From Pycnococcus provasolii (taxonomy: Eukaryota > Chlorophyta > Pseudoscourfieldiophyceae > Pseudoscourfieldiales), in assembly GCA_049487715.1 (NCBI GenBank), contig CP150578.1:310001-374000 (forward strand): DNA of 64,000 nt. The letters are read 5' to 3'. This document shows, piece by piece, positions 9,885 to 19,700 of the stretch. The stretch's first letter is position 1. Each line of letters starts with the position of its first letter. The position numbers and the translations under genes are program-made. The notes under the pieces are model-generated. The model made no database searches. It saw only the letters and a list, made by a program, of their open reading frames with translations, and was not told the origin of the DNA.

Positions 9885-10911
9885 AGGACTAGCAGGAGGT
9901 GAAAGTTTCTTTGAAGAGACTTTCTTCTCATGCTTTTCATGCTTGCATGCGCATGCGGCCCCTTAAGGGTAGAAGGGGGAACCTTAAGAGTGGAAGTGGT
10001 GCCTGAAGAGGAACCCTTAACAAGACTGTCTGAAGACTGGTCCCGCGAGTGAGCCTGAGGAGGCAGGTGCAGGCGGCCGAGACGTCTTCACAGAGGCAGA
10101 GACCATATTAGACGCACCAAAGTCCGCGGACATTGATGTGCTGTGCTGTATTGTCAATAATGGGAAAAAGAAGACGAACGATGAATGTGAGGGTTCGTTC
10201 CACTGCCAGAAGTTCCACGAGGCGTTGCTTCTATCTTAGGCGTTGCTTAACCCCGAACTTAGTCTAACCACTTCGCCGGTGCTCCCGATTATTCCACAGG
10301 AACATTCCACATAACCTTGTGTACAACGGCAATGGACCTACGGCATGGTAAACTTAGTTCTCCGCTTATTAGTCTATCATCGTAGTAGCCCTAAACTTTA
10401 CGCTTGTGCGTTGCGTTGCGTTAATGCGTTGCGTTGCGGCCGTTGCTTTGAAGCGTCATGCATGACCAGGTGAATGACCTCTCTCTCGTGATGAATTCCT
10501 GATGAATCTGGTTAATCACGTGATCGCACGCACCTACGATAGCGCACGCAGACAAGCGCGCGCGTTGTCTTTGGAATCCTTACCCGGTAGTCTAGTTAGG
10601 GCTTCCCGACCAGTCCTGTTCCTTGCACACCACGCCACCTGAGTCCTGACTACCTCTTATTACCACGGGTGTTTCATGAGCAACCGACGAAAGGTCGAGC
10701 TCGAGTGCCTAACCCCTAACCCCTAACCCCTAACCCCTAACCCCTAGTCGAGTCCCCTAGTTCTATTTTTTGAACCCCCTAACTTCCTAAGGGTAATCTG
10801 GTCTAACCTTAGCACCTGTAATCCCTGAGAAATCAAAACCGGGATCCGTTTCTTGTGTGGTTGGTGTTGGGGCGCCCCCTCCCCTCCCTCCCTCTCATTC
10901 CGTTGTGATCG
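9885..10911. promoter_or_regulatory. divergent intergenic region with a (CCCCTAA)n tract
   Basis: About 1 kb between divergent genes with no coding signal. Bases 10708-10746 are about five and a half copies of the heptamer CCCCTAA, about 165 bp upstream of the CYP37 start. A GCGTTGCGTT repeat lies at about 10400-10435. Confidence 0.6.
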
Positions 10912-12369
10912 ATGGCGCGATGTCCCCCCTCCCCTTCAAACGTTCAGGCAACTCATCTAAGGGCAATCTCGCCATGGCGCTTTCGCTCGCGACTTTCGCA
11001 ATGCTGGGCGCACTCACGCCTTTATTGTTATACCGCAACCCGCAATTCCGCACCGTCGACTCAGATGTTACGTTGCCATCCAACGTTGCACGCAGGGGTG
11101 CGTTCCTCAACTCGGGATCGCGAGATGCAGGTCCATCAAACGTGCCTCGTGAGTTCCCGAAGAACTGATGATGGGGAGAAACGTGTGCTTTTCAATGACC
11201 TTGATGATAACGGGGTGCACGTGCTTTTACAGCGTTTCGCAGCCTTCAGTGCCGCCCTCCAAATGATGATCGGGATATGCGCTCAGCCGGCACAAGCCGC
11301 ACTCGTCTCGCCCAACCTCAGCATGCCGAGAACGCCGGAAGTTGCACTGCGCAGAAGCGTGCCGGTTGTCAACGCCAAGCTCAAGGAGGCGGTCGACGCG
11401 CTCGAGGAGGCGCAGTACCTCTTCCGCATACCTCAGAGAAAACCGTTCGGAGCCATGGCTATCAAGGCGGAGGATGTGCGCACGTCGCTCAGCGGAGACG
11501 AAGACGCAGCTCTGTCGGGGTGCCTGCCCGAAAGAAAAGACGCGTGCAAGCTCATACTCGCAGACCTCGACAAACAGCTCTCGACGCTCGTTGATGCGCT
11601 CTCAGCGCGTGCCGTCGACCGCGCGGATGTCGCGCTGTACAACTCGCTCGAACTTGTATCCAACCTAGCACAGGAGGAGGCGCCTGGCTTGCCGTTCGAA
11701 GTTCCACAGAAGTTCCGTGACATGCCACGTCTTGTTGGAAGAGCTCGTGTTCGACTCGTGATGAAAGACAGCAAGACGAAGCCCATCGAGCTAACGCTTG
11801 ACGGATACGCCGCGCCGCTCACGGCTGGACGCATGGTGTATCGCATGTCGAATGGCGCGTTCGATGGCGTACCTCTGAAAAAGACGGCTGTGGCACTCAC
11901 GGCAGTCGCAAAGAGAGCGCCGCCGCCGCCGCCGCCGTCTGAGATATTGGCCACGGAAGATGGCGTGGAAGGGGAAGTGCCTGCACCACCTCCACCTGCA
12001 CGCCGTGGCGGAAATTCACTCCCCCCTCTTCCCGTTGAGATTCTGTGCAGAGGTGAATTCGAGCCGCGGTACAAGTCAACGATCGACGTGCAGGAGGGTG
12101 ACATTCCAGGCTTACCGCTGTCTGTGTACGGCGCACTGGCGGTACCCTCGGACGCGCGAACGCCGGGGTATTCCGACGATAACAGCTTTTTCTTTTACCT
12201 TTTCGATCCACAGGATGCAGGACTTGGTGGGGCAAGTTTCGACGAGGGGCAGTACAGCGTGTTTGGCTACGTGACTGACGGCGCCGACTCCATTCGCAGT
12301 CTCGGCGATGGTGCAGTGATCCAACGAGTTGAGGTGTTGAATGGCCTCGACAAGTTGGTTGTTCCGTGA
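10912..12369 (+). CDS. CYP37: thylakoid lumen cyclophilin-type PPIase, CYP37-like
   Basis: 485 residues. An Arg/Ser-rich transit region leads to a hydrophobic stretch and a lumenal cleavage-like site (AQPAQAAL) near residue 125. Next come a helical domain (AQYLFRIPQRKPFG) and a divergent cyclophilin domain (LTLDGYAAPLTAGRMV, then the SLPPLPVEILCRGEFEP region and FFFYLFDP, SFDEGQYSVFGYV). Plant CYP37 has the same helical leader and the same insertions, and the match is closer than to CYP38. Family members assist assembly or regulation of photosynthetic complexes in the lumen and often lack efficient isomerase activity. A Pro-rich insertion (near residues 340-370) is unusual. An overlapping ORF starting at 10857 in another frame lacks the cyclophilin domain. 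Confidence 0.88.
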   Translation: MARCPPSPSNVQATHLRAISPWRFRSRLSQCWAHSRLYCYTATRNSAPSTQMLRCHPTLHAGVRSSTRDREMQVHQTCLVSSRRTDDGEKRVLFNDLDDNGVHVLLQRFAAFSAALQMMIGICAQPAQAALVSPNLSMPRTPEVALRRSVPVVNAKLKEAVDALEEAQYLFRIPQRKPFGAMAIKAEDVRTSLSGDEDAALSGCLPERKDACKLILADLDKQLSTLVDALSARAVDRADVALYNSLELVSNLAQEEAPGLPFEVPQKFRDMPRLVGRARVRLVMKDSKTKPIELTLDGYAAPLTAGRMVYRMSNGAFDGVPLKKTAVALTAVAKRAPPPPPPSEILATEDGVEGEVPAPPPPARRGGNSLPPLPVEILCRGEFEPRYKSTIDVQEGDIPGLPLSVYGALAVPSDARTPGYSDDNSFFFYLFDPQDAGLGGASFDEGQYSVFGYVTDGADSIRSLGDGAVIQRVEVLNGLDKLVVP

Positions 12370-12501
12370 TCTGTCGTAGTAATACAAAAATAAGCATTCC
12401 TGCAATTTACTTTGTCCAACGATCGTCCATTCATCACACCATTCATGTTCACCCACGTTATTTTCAGAAAAAGAAAAAAGTCGTATTACAATATGGGTTA
12501 C

Positions 12502-14013
12502 TCAAAAGCTTCCTCCTCTGACGATGCAAGCCCGCCGCACATTCTCGAGGTCCTGCGCCGATGGCTGGCGCTCGACGAGGCGAACCTCGAAGAGCGCTGG
12601 CCAGTATTTACCTGTGACGAAAAGACGTTTGCGCTTTGAGTCGTACGCAACGCCGTTAAACACATCTTGTCTGTGCCTTCCACCTTGCAGCTTCCCGGTT
12701 CGAACAAGATTGGCGGCTTGCTGCGTAAGGCCATTGAAGTGCACCCATCCCACGACGCGTGCGTCCGTCGGCTCAACAATCGCCATACACTCCGTCTGCC
12801 AAATTTGGCCAAACAACAGTCCATTCACAACCTCGATCTCATTCAGCCAAGGAACAGCACGTCCTGCGTCCTGGATGGTGCGCTTTGATCGCATCGTGAG
12901 CGACTTTGCGTCGAGCTCGTACAGCGTCGTGCTGCTGTCCGTTGCGTACACAACGTCGCCGCCGTCGCTGGCAATGCCCCATCCATCAGACATCGGGGTA
13001 AAAAACTCGCCACCAACTACCTCTTGATTTGCGGACGTCGCATCGCGGATCGTCGCAGCTGCCGGTGTATTCGACGTGAGGTCCTGGTCACCGCGAAGCT
13101 CCTTGAACGTCGCGCGGTCGTAGCGAATTGCTTCGCCCGTGCGCCACAGCAGCTGCGTAAGAACATTGTTTTTGCGGTACAGATCGAGCCCTTCCCCAAA
13201 GTGGCGTCGATGTAGTTTGCGCCTGCGCAGCACCTGCCCCGTCTTTACGTCCACCTCGCGCAGCTCGCTGTCGCCGTACATGCCCGTTGACTCGAGTAGC
13301 GTATCTGTTTCTTCGTCGTACAGCAAGCCTTGCGTGAACGCGTTCGGGTCGTGAGGGTACGTGGCAACCACCTCGGCGGCGAGTACGACAGGCTGCACGT
13401 TGGCGCCAGTTGCCGTTCCGTCGGCGGTGATTTGGGGCAGGAACTGCGCTTGTTTGGGTGGATCTTGGCCTCCAAAGTATACGTTGTTATGTGTTGATTT
13501 TGCGGTTGTCGTCGCCGTCACTTTTGCTGACGATGTCGTTGTTGTTTCTGTTGCAATTTGTGGCTGTTTTGCCGTTGTCGTTGACGTCGTCGAGTCGGCG
13601 CCGACGACGAGCGTGGTAGCGCTCTTTCCCGGCGGCTCTGAGATTTTGTTGTTGTCGTGTGCCCCGTTACTATCGTTTGATGAGTTGAGCTCAGAATCCG
13701 AGACGGTGAGTTTTGGGAGGCTGTGTGCGAGCACACCAACCGTGACAGCGACCAAAGCGAAAAGCATGACGGCAAATAAAATGGACGAGATTCGATTTCG
13801 AGCAGGCTGAGATTGGGATCCTCCAGCGACCATGTGTCTCCGTCCAGCGACACCTCCCAGACCACGCGTACGCATGATGACAGGCACGGACCCCATCACT
13901 CTGGACACTGCAAGACGACTCCCGACGACTGGGACCCAGAAAGATGAAAAGAGGAGCAGTAAAACCAGATTCAGCCAGAAAAAAATAAAAGAAGTCCTGA
14001 CAGTCCTGAGCAC
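12502..14013 (-). CDS. QC: glutaminyl-peptide cyclotransferase (plant/bacterial type)
   Basis: Up to 503 residues. Met40 (base 13896, MGSVPVIMRTRG) is an equally good start, giving a type II membrane protein with one span (ISSILFAVMLFALVAVTVGV). A Thr/Ser-rich stalk is followed by the five-bladed β-propeller of the plant/bacterial QC family: FTQGLLYDEETDTLLES, FGEGL, LNEIEVVNGLLFGQIWQT and FNGVAYDSKRKRLFVTGK. These enzymes cyclise N-terminal Gln to pyroglutamate on secretory-pathway proteins. It converges with CYP37 (133 bp apart) and diverges from the small gene at 14317. Confidence 0.9.
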   Translation of the reverse strand: MLRTVRTSFIFFWLNLVLLLLFSSFWVPVVGSRLAVSRVMGSVPVIMRTRGLGGVAGRRHMVAGGSQSQPARNRISSILFAVMLFALVAVTVGVLAHSLPKLTVSDSELNSSNDSNGAHDNNKISEPPGKSATTLVVGADSTTSTTTAKQPQIATETTTTSSAKVTATTTAKSTHNNVYFGGQDPPKQAQFLPQITADGTATGANVQPVVLAAEVVATYPHDPNAFTQGLLYDEETDTLLESTGMYGDSELREVDVKTGQVLRRRKLHRRHFGEGLDLYRKNNVLTQLLWRTGEAIRYDRATFKELRGDQDLTSNTPAAATIRDATSANQEVVGGEFFTPMSDGWGIASDGGDVVYATDSSTTLYELDAKSLTMRSKRTIQDAGRAVPWLNEIEVVNGLLFGQIWQTECMAIVEPTDARVVGWVHFNGLTQQAANLVRTGKLQGGRHRQDVFNGVAYDSKRKRLFVTGKYWPALFEVRLVERQPSAQDLENVRRACIVRGGSF

Positions 14014-14150
14014 CGGAGGGGTGACGGCAGATGAAGTTGTTTGGGTCCCGAGTCACGCGACGACGGGCATGGGAGGAAGGGGTTTGTCGTCGCGAGGGGG
14101 GTGTCAGTTGTCGGAACCGCCGAGGCACCACCGCGCCCAATTCCAAGGAG

Positions 14151-14191
14151 GTTCGGGGTTTCAGTTCGGGGTTTCATTCAGTTCGGGGTTA
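14151..14191. promoter_or_regulatory. triple TTCGGGGTTT element between divergent genes
   Basis: Three copies of GTTCGGGGTT separated by 5-8 bases, 126 bp upstream of the 14317 start codon and about 140 bp from the 5' end of the glutaminyl cyclase frame. The same motif recurs upstream of UPF2. Confidence 0.5.
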
Positions 14192-14316
14192 GTGCCCGCC
14201 GTCCCGTCCGTGTCCCGTGCCCTCCTACTGTAGGTGGCCTGCTTCGCCCCCGGGAATTCGCCCCCTGTGGGATTTTAGTTCCGAATAATCACGTGTGTGA
14301 CACCTGTATCAGACAC

Positions 14317-14574
14317 ATGGCGTCAATCACGCTCGCGCCTCCTCGCACTATTGCGGAGAGGTACCTGCGTGGTGATTTATTGAATAGGTCATGTGTGGCG
14401 TACGAGGCGTTGCTTCAAGACGTCAAAGGACTGCACGGACACGACGTCAAGGAAGTCAGGCGGGAACGACGAATCATGAAACAACTTCCGGGCGGAGAAG
14501 ATGCGCTAAAGCAGCTTGATGCGCGAGCACCGCCACCGCCACCTCCGCCAGTGCCAACATCGACTTCCTCCTAA
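14317..14574 (+). CDS. small conserved-looking protein, 85 aa
   Basis: The ATG at 14317 opens an 85-residue frame (MASITLAPPRTIAERYLRGD). It has two amphipathic helices with a basic motif KEVRRERRIMKQLPGG, ending in a polyproline-TSTSS tail. The upstream part of the same frame looks non-coding. Helical content, codon quality and a promoter element just upstream support a real gene. I do not recognise it. Small adaptor-like subunits often look like this, but no function can be assigned. Confidence 0.55.
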   Translation: MASITLAPPRTIAERYLRGDLLNRSCVAYEALLQDVKGLHGHDVKEVRRERRIMKQLPGGEDALKQLDARAPPPPPPPVPTSTSS

Positions 14575-14790
14575 CATCGCTCATTCATTCATCATTCAGT
14601 AATCAAATACAGTTTGATTGACTTTGTCACATTCACCATCATCTCAAATTGTTGTGCATCATCAACATCGACGACTGATGTGCGTGTCACATCTATCTAC
14701 TACTACCTATAGTCAGTCTATCCAAACACACAACACTGAAGCACAAGTCGTCGAGAACCAAAACGTTCGAATCTAATAATAAGGCTTACA

Positions 14791-16512
14791 TCATAGGGAT
14801 TCCGTCACGCCCGTCACGGCATCGTCGCCCTTCTTCTTCGACAAACTAGTGGCTTCTTGCGAGTGCGAGTGTGCAACGGACATGCCCTCCAATCCTAGCG
14901 CAACGCAACGCTCGTGGTCGTGCCACACCACGTGCCTCGGGATCGGAAGCTGGCCGAACGGTATCAAGTCTGCATACAGCTCATTCAGAGAATCCACAAA
15001 TCGTAGGCGCGAACCGTACAGGAGAGGCTCGAATAACGCCATCATGTTCCACGTCGCACGAAGTGTCGCTGTCGCATGAAGCACCCAAAGCGCACAGCAA
15101 CGCGAACGGTGGTCGGGAGAAAGAGCCGCGTGGAACGAACGCAGAAACGATAGACTCGCGAACGGCGTGTCCGATCCCGCGTTGGCGTGGCAGTACAAAA
15201 TGGCGTACTCCGTGTTCGCGACGCGCTCCATCTCGCGCGCGGCGTAGTCCAAAAAGCGCTCTCGGCTATCGGTGCCAATCGGCGCCGCGTGCGCGCCTAC
15301 AACCAACACGAGAGGACGGCCGACGAAGTCCTTGCCGCAGTCCGCGTGCATAATCTCCATCGCATCGATGTCGTCGAGATTCGACGAACGCGCACGCGCG
15401 ATGCGAGCGTTGTACTGCGCAACGAGCGTGGCGTCGGCTGCACGCGATTCCGACGAAGGTTTCGGAGCCGGCTTGGGTTTCGCTGGTGCCGCGGCTGCGG
15501 TACCTCCACCGCCGGTAAGCCATGCCCACAGACCATCGCTCGTCGACGGAGACGACCCCCCTCCGTTTTGGCGCATCTCCTTGACCACACGTTCATCCGG
15601 CCCGGGTGTGCGTGCGCAGAAAGCTGTCGTAGCGTCACTGTCACTCTCCTCGAGCGTCGCCCTTCTCTCGTAAAAGAGGTCGTGCAACTCTCTGTCAAGT
15701 GCGTTGGCGCTCTCCTGCTGTGAGTTTGCACTGGCCGGTGCGCGTGACGCTGGGCCGCTCTCAACACGTACGCGCCGCTCAGGTTCGTACGGCTCGCCGT
15801 GCTCGTTTCCCATATCCGCGAGGCTCATGCGCCGGCTCGCAGCCTCCTCCTCTGCGTTTCTCGGGAAGTACAGAGGCGAGAGATCCTCGTAAGCTTGAAA
15901 CATTCCCTTGTCGTTGATGCACAGTATAACCACGTCAAATTTTCCGCCGTGCTTCTCCAGGAACCGTCGTACCGTGCGCAGAGCGACTCGCGCGGCGTCT
16001 AACCTTGGAAAGGCGAGTGGCGTGGTGTGCACGCACCCAAAGACGATGGATCTTGCACCCACCTCGACAGCGGCGCCTAGACTCGAGCGGTAGCAGTGGC
16101 TGAGTGCCGTTTCCGCCGCTGTGGCATACTTGGCAAACCACCTCGGGCCGACTGTGTGAACGACCCAGGAAGCGTCGAGTTTGAATCCGGGTGTGACGGT
16201 CGCCTCGCCGATTCTGAGATTTTCGAGTTCCGAGCACGCTGCTGCGAGTTCGGGGCCAGCTGCGAGGTGTATGTTATCTTCTCGCGTCCCTTCGTGAGCG
16301 GAGAAGTGTCTGTTGGTTGAGTTGACGACGGCTTGCACGTCCGGTGTTCTCCAAGGTAACGTGGGTCCGTCTTGCAGCTTTACGAGCGAGTTTATGGCGG
16401 GGTCGACGGAGAAGCCGGCGACGGGCGGCAAGTCGATGCTAACGGACGACGACGACGGAATCACGGAATCACGACGGCGAACCACCAGGCAACTCACCAA
16501 CGGCCGGTGCAT
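14791..16512 (-). CDS. GDAP2-like protein: macro domain plus CRAL-TRIO-like domain
   Basis: 573 residues. Residues about 35-215 form a macro domain (VNSTNRHFSAHEGTREDNIHLAAGPELAAAC, later VVHTVGPRW, ALRTVRRFLEKHGGKFDVV and LSPLYFPRN). A low-complexity linker follows, then a Sec14/CRAL-TRIO-like domain from about 385 (GRPLVLVVGAHAA, FASLSFLRSFHAAL and ATWNMMALFEPLLYG). This is the order found in animal and plant GDAP2 relatives. Macro domains bind ADP-ribose and CRAL-TRIO domains bind lipids; the cellular role of this combination is poorly known. It diverges from UPF2 across only 266 bp. Confidence 0.87.
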   Translation of the reverse strand: MHRPLVSCLVVRRRDSVIPSSSSVSIDLPPVAGFSVDPAINSLVKLQDGPTLPWRTPDVQAVVNSTNRHFSAHEGTREDNIHLAAGPELAAACSELENLRIGEATVTPGFKLDASWVVHTVGPRWFAKYATAAETALSHCYRSSLGAAVEVGARSIVFGCVHTTPLAFPRLDAARVALRTVRRFLEKHGGKFDVVILCINDKGMFQAYEDLSPLYFPRNAEEEAASRRMSLADMGNEHGEPYEPERRVRVESGPASRAPASANSQQESANALDRELHDLFYERRATLEESDSDATTAFCARTPGPDERVVKEMRQNGGGSSPSTSDGLWAWLTGGGGTAAAAPAKPKPAPKPSSESRAADATLVAQYNARIARARSSNLDDIDAMEIMHADCGKDFVGRPLVLVVGAHAAPIGTDSRERFLDYAAREMERVANTEYAILYCHANAGSDTPFASLSFLRSFHAALSPDHRSRCCALWVLHATATLRATWNMMALFEPLLYGSRLRFVDSLNELYADLIPFGQLPIPRHVVWHDHERCVALGLEGMSVAHSHSQEATSLSKKKGDDAVTGVTESL

Positions 16513-16628
16513 TATTGTCGGTGGACATTACGACACAAGCAACCGGTTACACTTGTTCTTTTTCGAAACCACCAAACCCAATAACTGACCTGAACGAATC
16601 GACAAAACGTCTCATCATTTCCCCTTGG

Positions 16629-16706
16629 GTTCGGGGTTTCTTTCGGGGTTTCGGGGTTTATTTCGGGGTTTATTTAGGGGTTTCGGGGTTTATTTCGGGG
16701 TTTCGT
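16629..16706. promoter_or_regulatory. (TTTCGGGGTTTAT)n promoter element
   Basis: Six close copies of TTTCGGGGTTT plus one TTTAGGGGTTT in 78 bp, ending 72 bp before the UPF2 ATG and starting 117 bp from the GDAP2-like ATG. It is the densest example of the telomere-like motif family in the window. The G-runs on one strand could form a G-quadruplex. Confidence 0.6.
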
Positions 16707-16778
16707 GATTTTTTCATTTTTTTTTTTCAGTCTTGTAATTCTTCCCAACATACATATTATTGTTGTTTTTTCCGAACC

Positions 16779-19700
16779 ATGGCGGACTCGACGACCTCCC
16801 ATGGCGGCAGCGGCGGCGGCGGCGGTGGTGGTGGTGCGGGTGGTGGTGGTGCGGGTGGTGGTGGCAGAGGTCAGAATAACAATAATGCAGGTAGAGGTCG
16901 TGGAGGTCGTGGCAGAGGGAACCGAGGTCGCGGGAACCCGGGTCGTGGCGGCGCACACCATAATAACAATAGCGGGGACAACACCGGTGCTGGTGCTGGT
17001 GCTGGTAACGCCACAACAATGGATGCCCCTCCTGGTATTGGTGTGCCGCCAATGCGAACAGCACCACACGGCGGAGGACGTGGCGACACCGCGAACCAAA
17101 CTGGAAGAGGAAGAGCAGGAGCAGGAGCAGGAAGAGGCAGAGGAGCGGGACGGTCAGCGGCAGCAGCAGCAGCTGCCGCTGCAACGGCGTCAAGTGCACA
17201 GCAGCAACGCCAGCCAGCCAATCTGGGTGCTGCCGCCGGGAAAAAGCATCAGCAGCAAGAACCGCACCAACAACAGACTCAAAACAACAACAGACAGCGA
17301 AAATCTGCGAGCGCCGCGGAGGCGAAGAGAAAAGCGGAAGCCGAGCTAGAGGCGAAGAAGAGGGCGGAAGCAGAAGCTGCCGCAAAAGCCAAGGCGGACG
17401 CAGAAGCCAAGGCGGAGGCGGAGGCTGCTGCAGCCGCCGCAGCCGCCGCAGCCGCAAAGGAAAAGGAAAGGGCGGAGGCTCGACGCTTGCTTGAACTGCG
17501 CGCGAAGCTGCGTGCCGTGGCGAGCCAAAGCAGACCCACAAATGACGAACTTAAGTCGCTGGATGCATCCATCAAGAAGAACGCGGCTATCGTCAAGAAG
17601 CTGTCCGCAAGCTTCAGTGAGGAAGCTGCGCAGACGATTGTTAGCGATATCGGCAAGACCAATCAGGGCAAGTACGTGAGCGAGTGTGTTCAGGCACTGC
17701 TCGATGCGCCGCTTAAGCCCAAGGATGCACTGCCCATTGTCATCGTGGCGGTTGCTATGCATGCGCGGTATGCGGAGTTCCTGAGCTCGTTTGTTGACGG
17801 CATGGCCGCACTGACGGCACCACCCGCAACGCCAAGTGCCGTGGTCATCAAACAGGCGCAGGTACAGGCTGCAAAAGATCCGACGGAGGCGGCGGCTGCG
17901 TGCGCGGCAGCCATCGCCGCGGCAACAGCCGAGGGTGTACGCCGCCGGGGCGCTCTGCGTGTGCTAGGTGAGCTTCTCCTCATCGGCGCTGTCGAGCCAA
18001 AGGCTGTGTATGCACCCTTTCGTGCGTGTGCGGAAGCAGCCAGTGCTGTGGGTCGCCTCGCGTCTACAACCGCACTAGCGTCCACCGATGGAACGACGCA
18101 ACCAATCTCGAATCCGAAGCTCGTTGAGGCGAAGGAGGCGGCGATGCAGTGTCTGCTTTCGGTGGCAAACTTTGCGAAAGCCTTTCGTGTGGAGATATTT
18201 GGCACGGAGAGTTCACACGGCGATGATGGTGCGGACAGCGAGACGCTTTCCCCGCTTCCAGACGACGAACGACGTGTCTTCTGCGACGTGGCTAACGATG
18301 CGCTTGTGCAAGCGCTTGGCATTCTAGCTCCTATGCAGGAGGCGCTGTTCGCAGCGGAGCTCGCAGCGTGCCAGTCCATCAACACGAAGGGTGAGATGGG
18401 CGATGCGTTGTCGGCGGACGTCGCGCGAAAACGCAAGGAGGCTGACGCCGTGGCAAAGCCGGTTGGCCTGCTTGCGGAAAGTTTAGGCGTAGATCTTCCC
18501 AAGTGCGCTGGTATCATGCCGACCTTCCACAGCACGCTGACTGGCACGCGACTAAACACATTCGCATCAACATCATCTGTGGAGGGATGGAGCATGGAAC
18601 GGCTCGCAAAAGGATTGGCGCCCATACCGAAGGATCAGCTTGCGGCCGAGGCTGCCGAGGATGCAGCCGCCGTGGCGGCAGCAGAGGCGGCGGAGGCGGA
18701 AGCGCTTGCCAAGGCACAAATAGCGAGCCCTTGGGGTGCTGACGACGAGACGAAAAAGTTCTACACAGAGATTTTTGACCTGCGAGGACGTGTTCCAGCC
18801 ACCCTGCTGGAAGGAGGGAGTGACGGCGGCGGCGCTGATGGTGGCGCCGACAACAGCGCGTCGTCGAGCGGTACTCAGGAAAAGGACGGAAAGGATGGCA
18901 AGAAGTCAGGAGGTGACGCCGTCGACGCGCACTTCAACAAGCTGTGCAACGTGAACAGTCCATCGGGAGTAGACAAGTGGTGCATCGATTTCTGCAAGCT
19001 TGGATATTCCAAGGGAAATCGTCGTAGATTTGTGCGATTCGTCGTCACAGGTCCCTCGAATCGCAAGTTGCTCGAGAGCGAAAACATCGCGTATTTTGCA
19101 CGTGCTGCCGCTATCCTTTCGGGTGCATTCAAGGATATCGGAGAACCACTTGCCGCATTTGTTGAGGAGGATCTCGGAGTGCTTCATGCACGCAAGGGTA
19201 CGCTGGAGCACCATCTTCTTCCACGTCTGCGAAATGCCAAGCTGATGGGAGAACTCGTGAAGTTCGGTATTGCTCCGGCACAATCCGCATTCTCATCCAT
19301 TCGTATTTTACTCGAAGATTTTGGAGGTCACGCTGTGGATGTGACATGCGCCTTGCTCGAGTCATGCGGCCAGTACCTCTACCGTACACCGGAAACACAC
19401 GTGCGCATGAAGAACTCGATTGACGTATTCTGGAGACTCGTCTGCTCGAAAGCTGCCGGATTGGGCGATCGGCAGACGGCTTTGGTGGAAAACGCATACT
19501 ACGGCACCAAGGCTGCCGACGAGAGCTTTCGACGCATCGTGCCGAGTACAGCAAAGCGGCGGAAGCCCAAGCCAACTTTGTTGCTTTATGTCAGATGGTT
19601 GTTCGACACACAGCTTGCTCGACCGAAGGGCGTTGCGCGTGTGGTGAAGCAGCTGCGCAAGCTTCCGTGGGATGACGAGCCATGGATTGGTAAAGACGAC

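Noticed and set aside
12702-12712. GGTTCGAAC as a tRNA T-arm
   Set aside because: Lies inside the glutaminyl cyclase coding sequence and no cloverleaf can be drawn around it; no tRNA was found elsewhere by eye.
17690-18625. 311-codon minus-strand frame in UPF2
   Set aside because: Shadow of the MIF4G region; no independent evidence.
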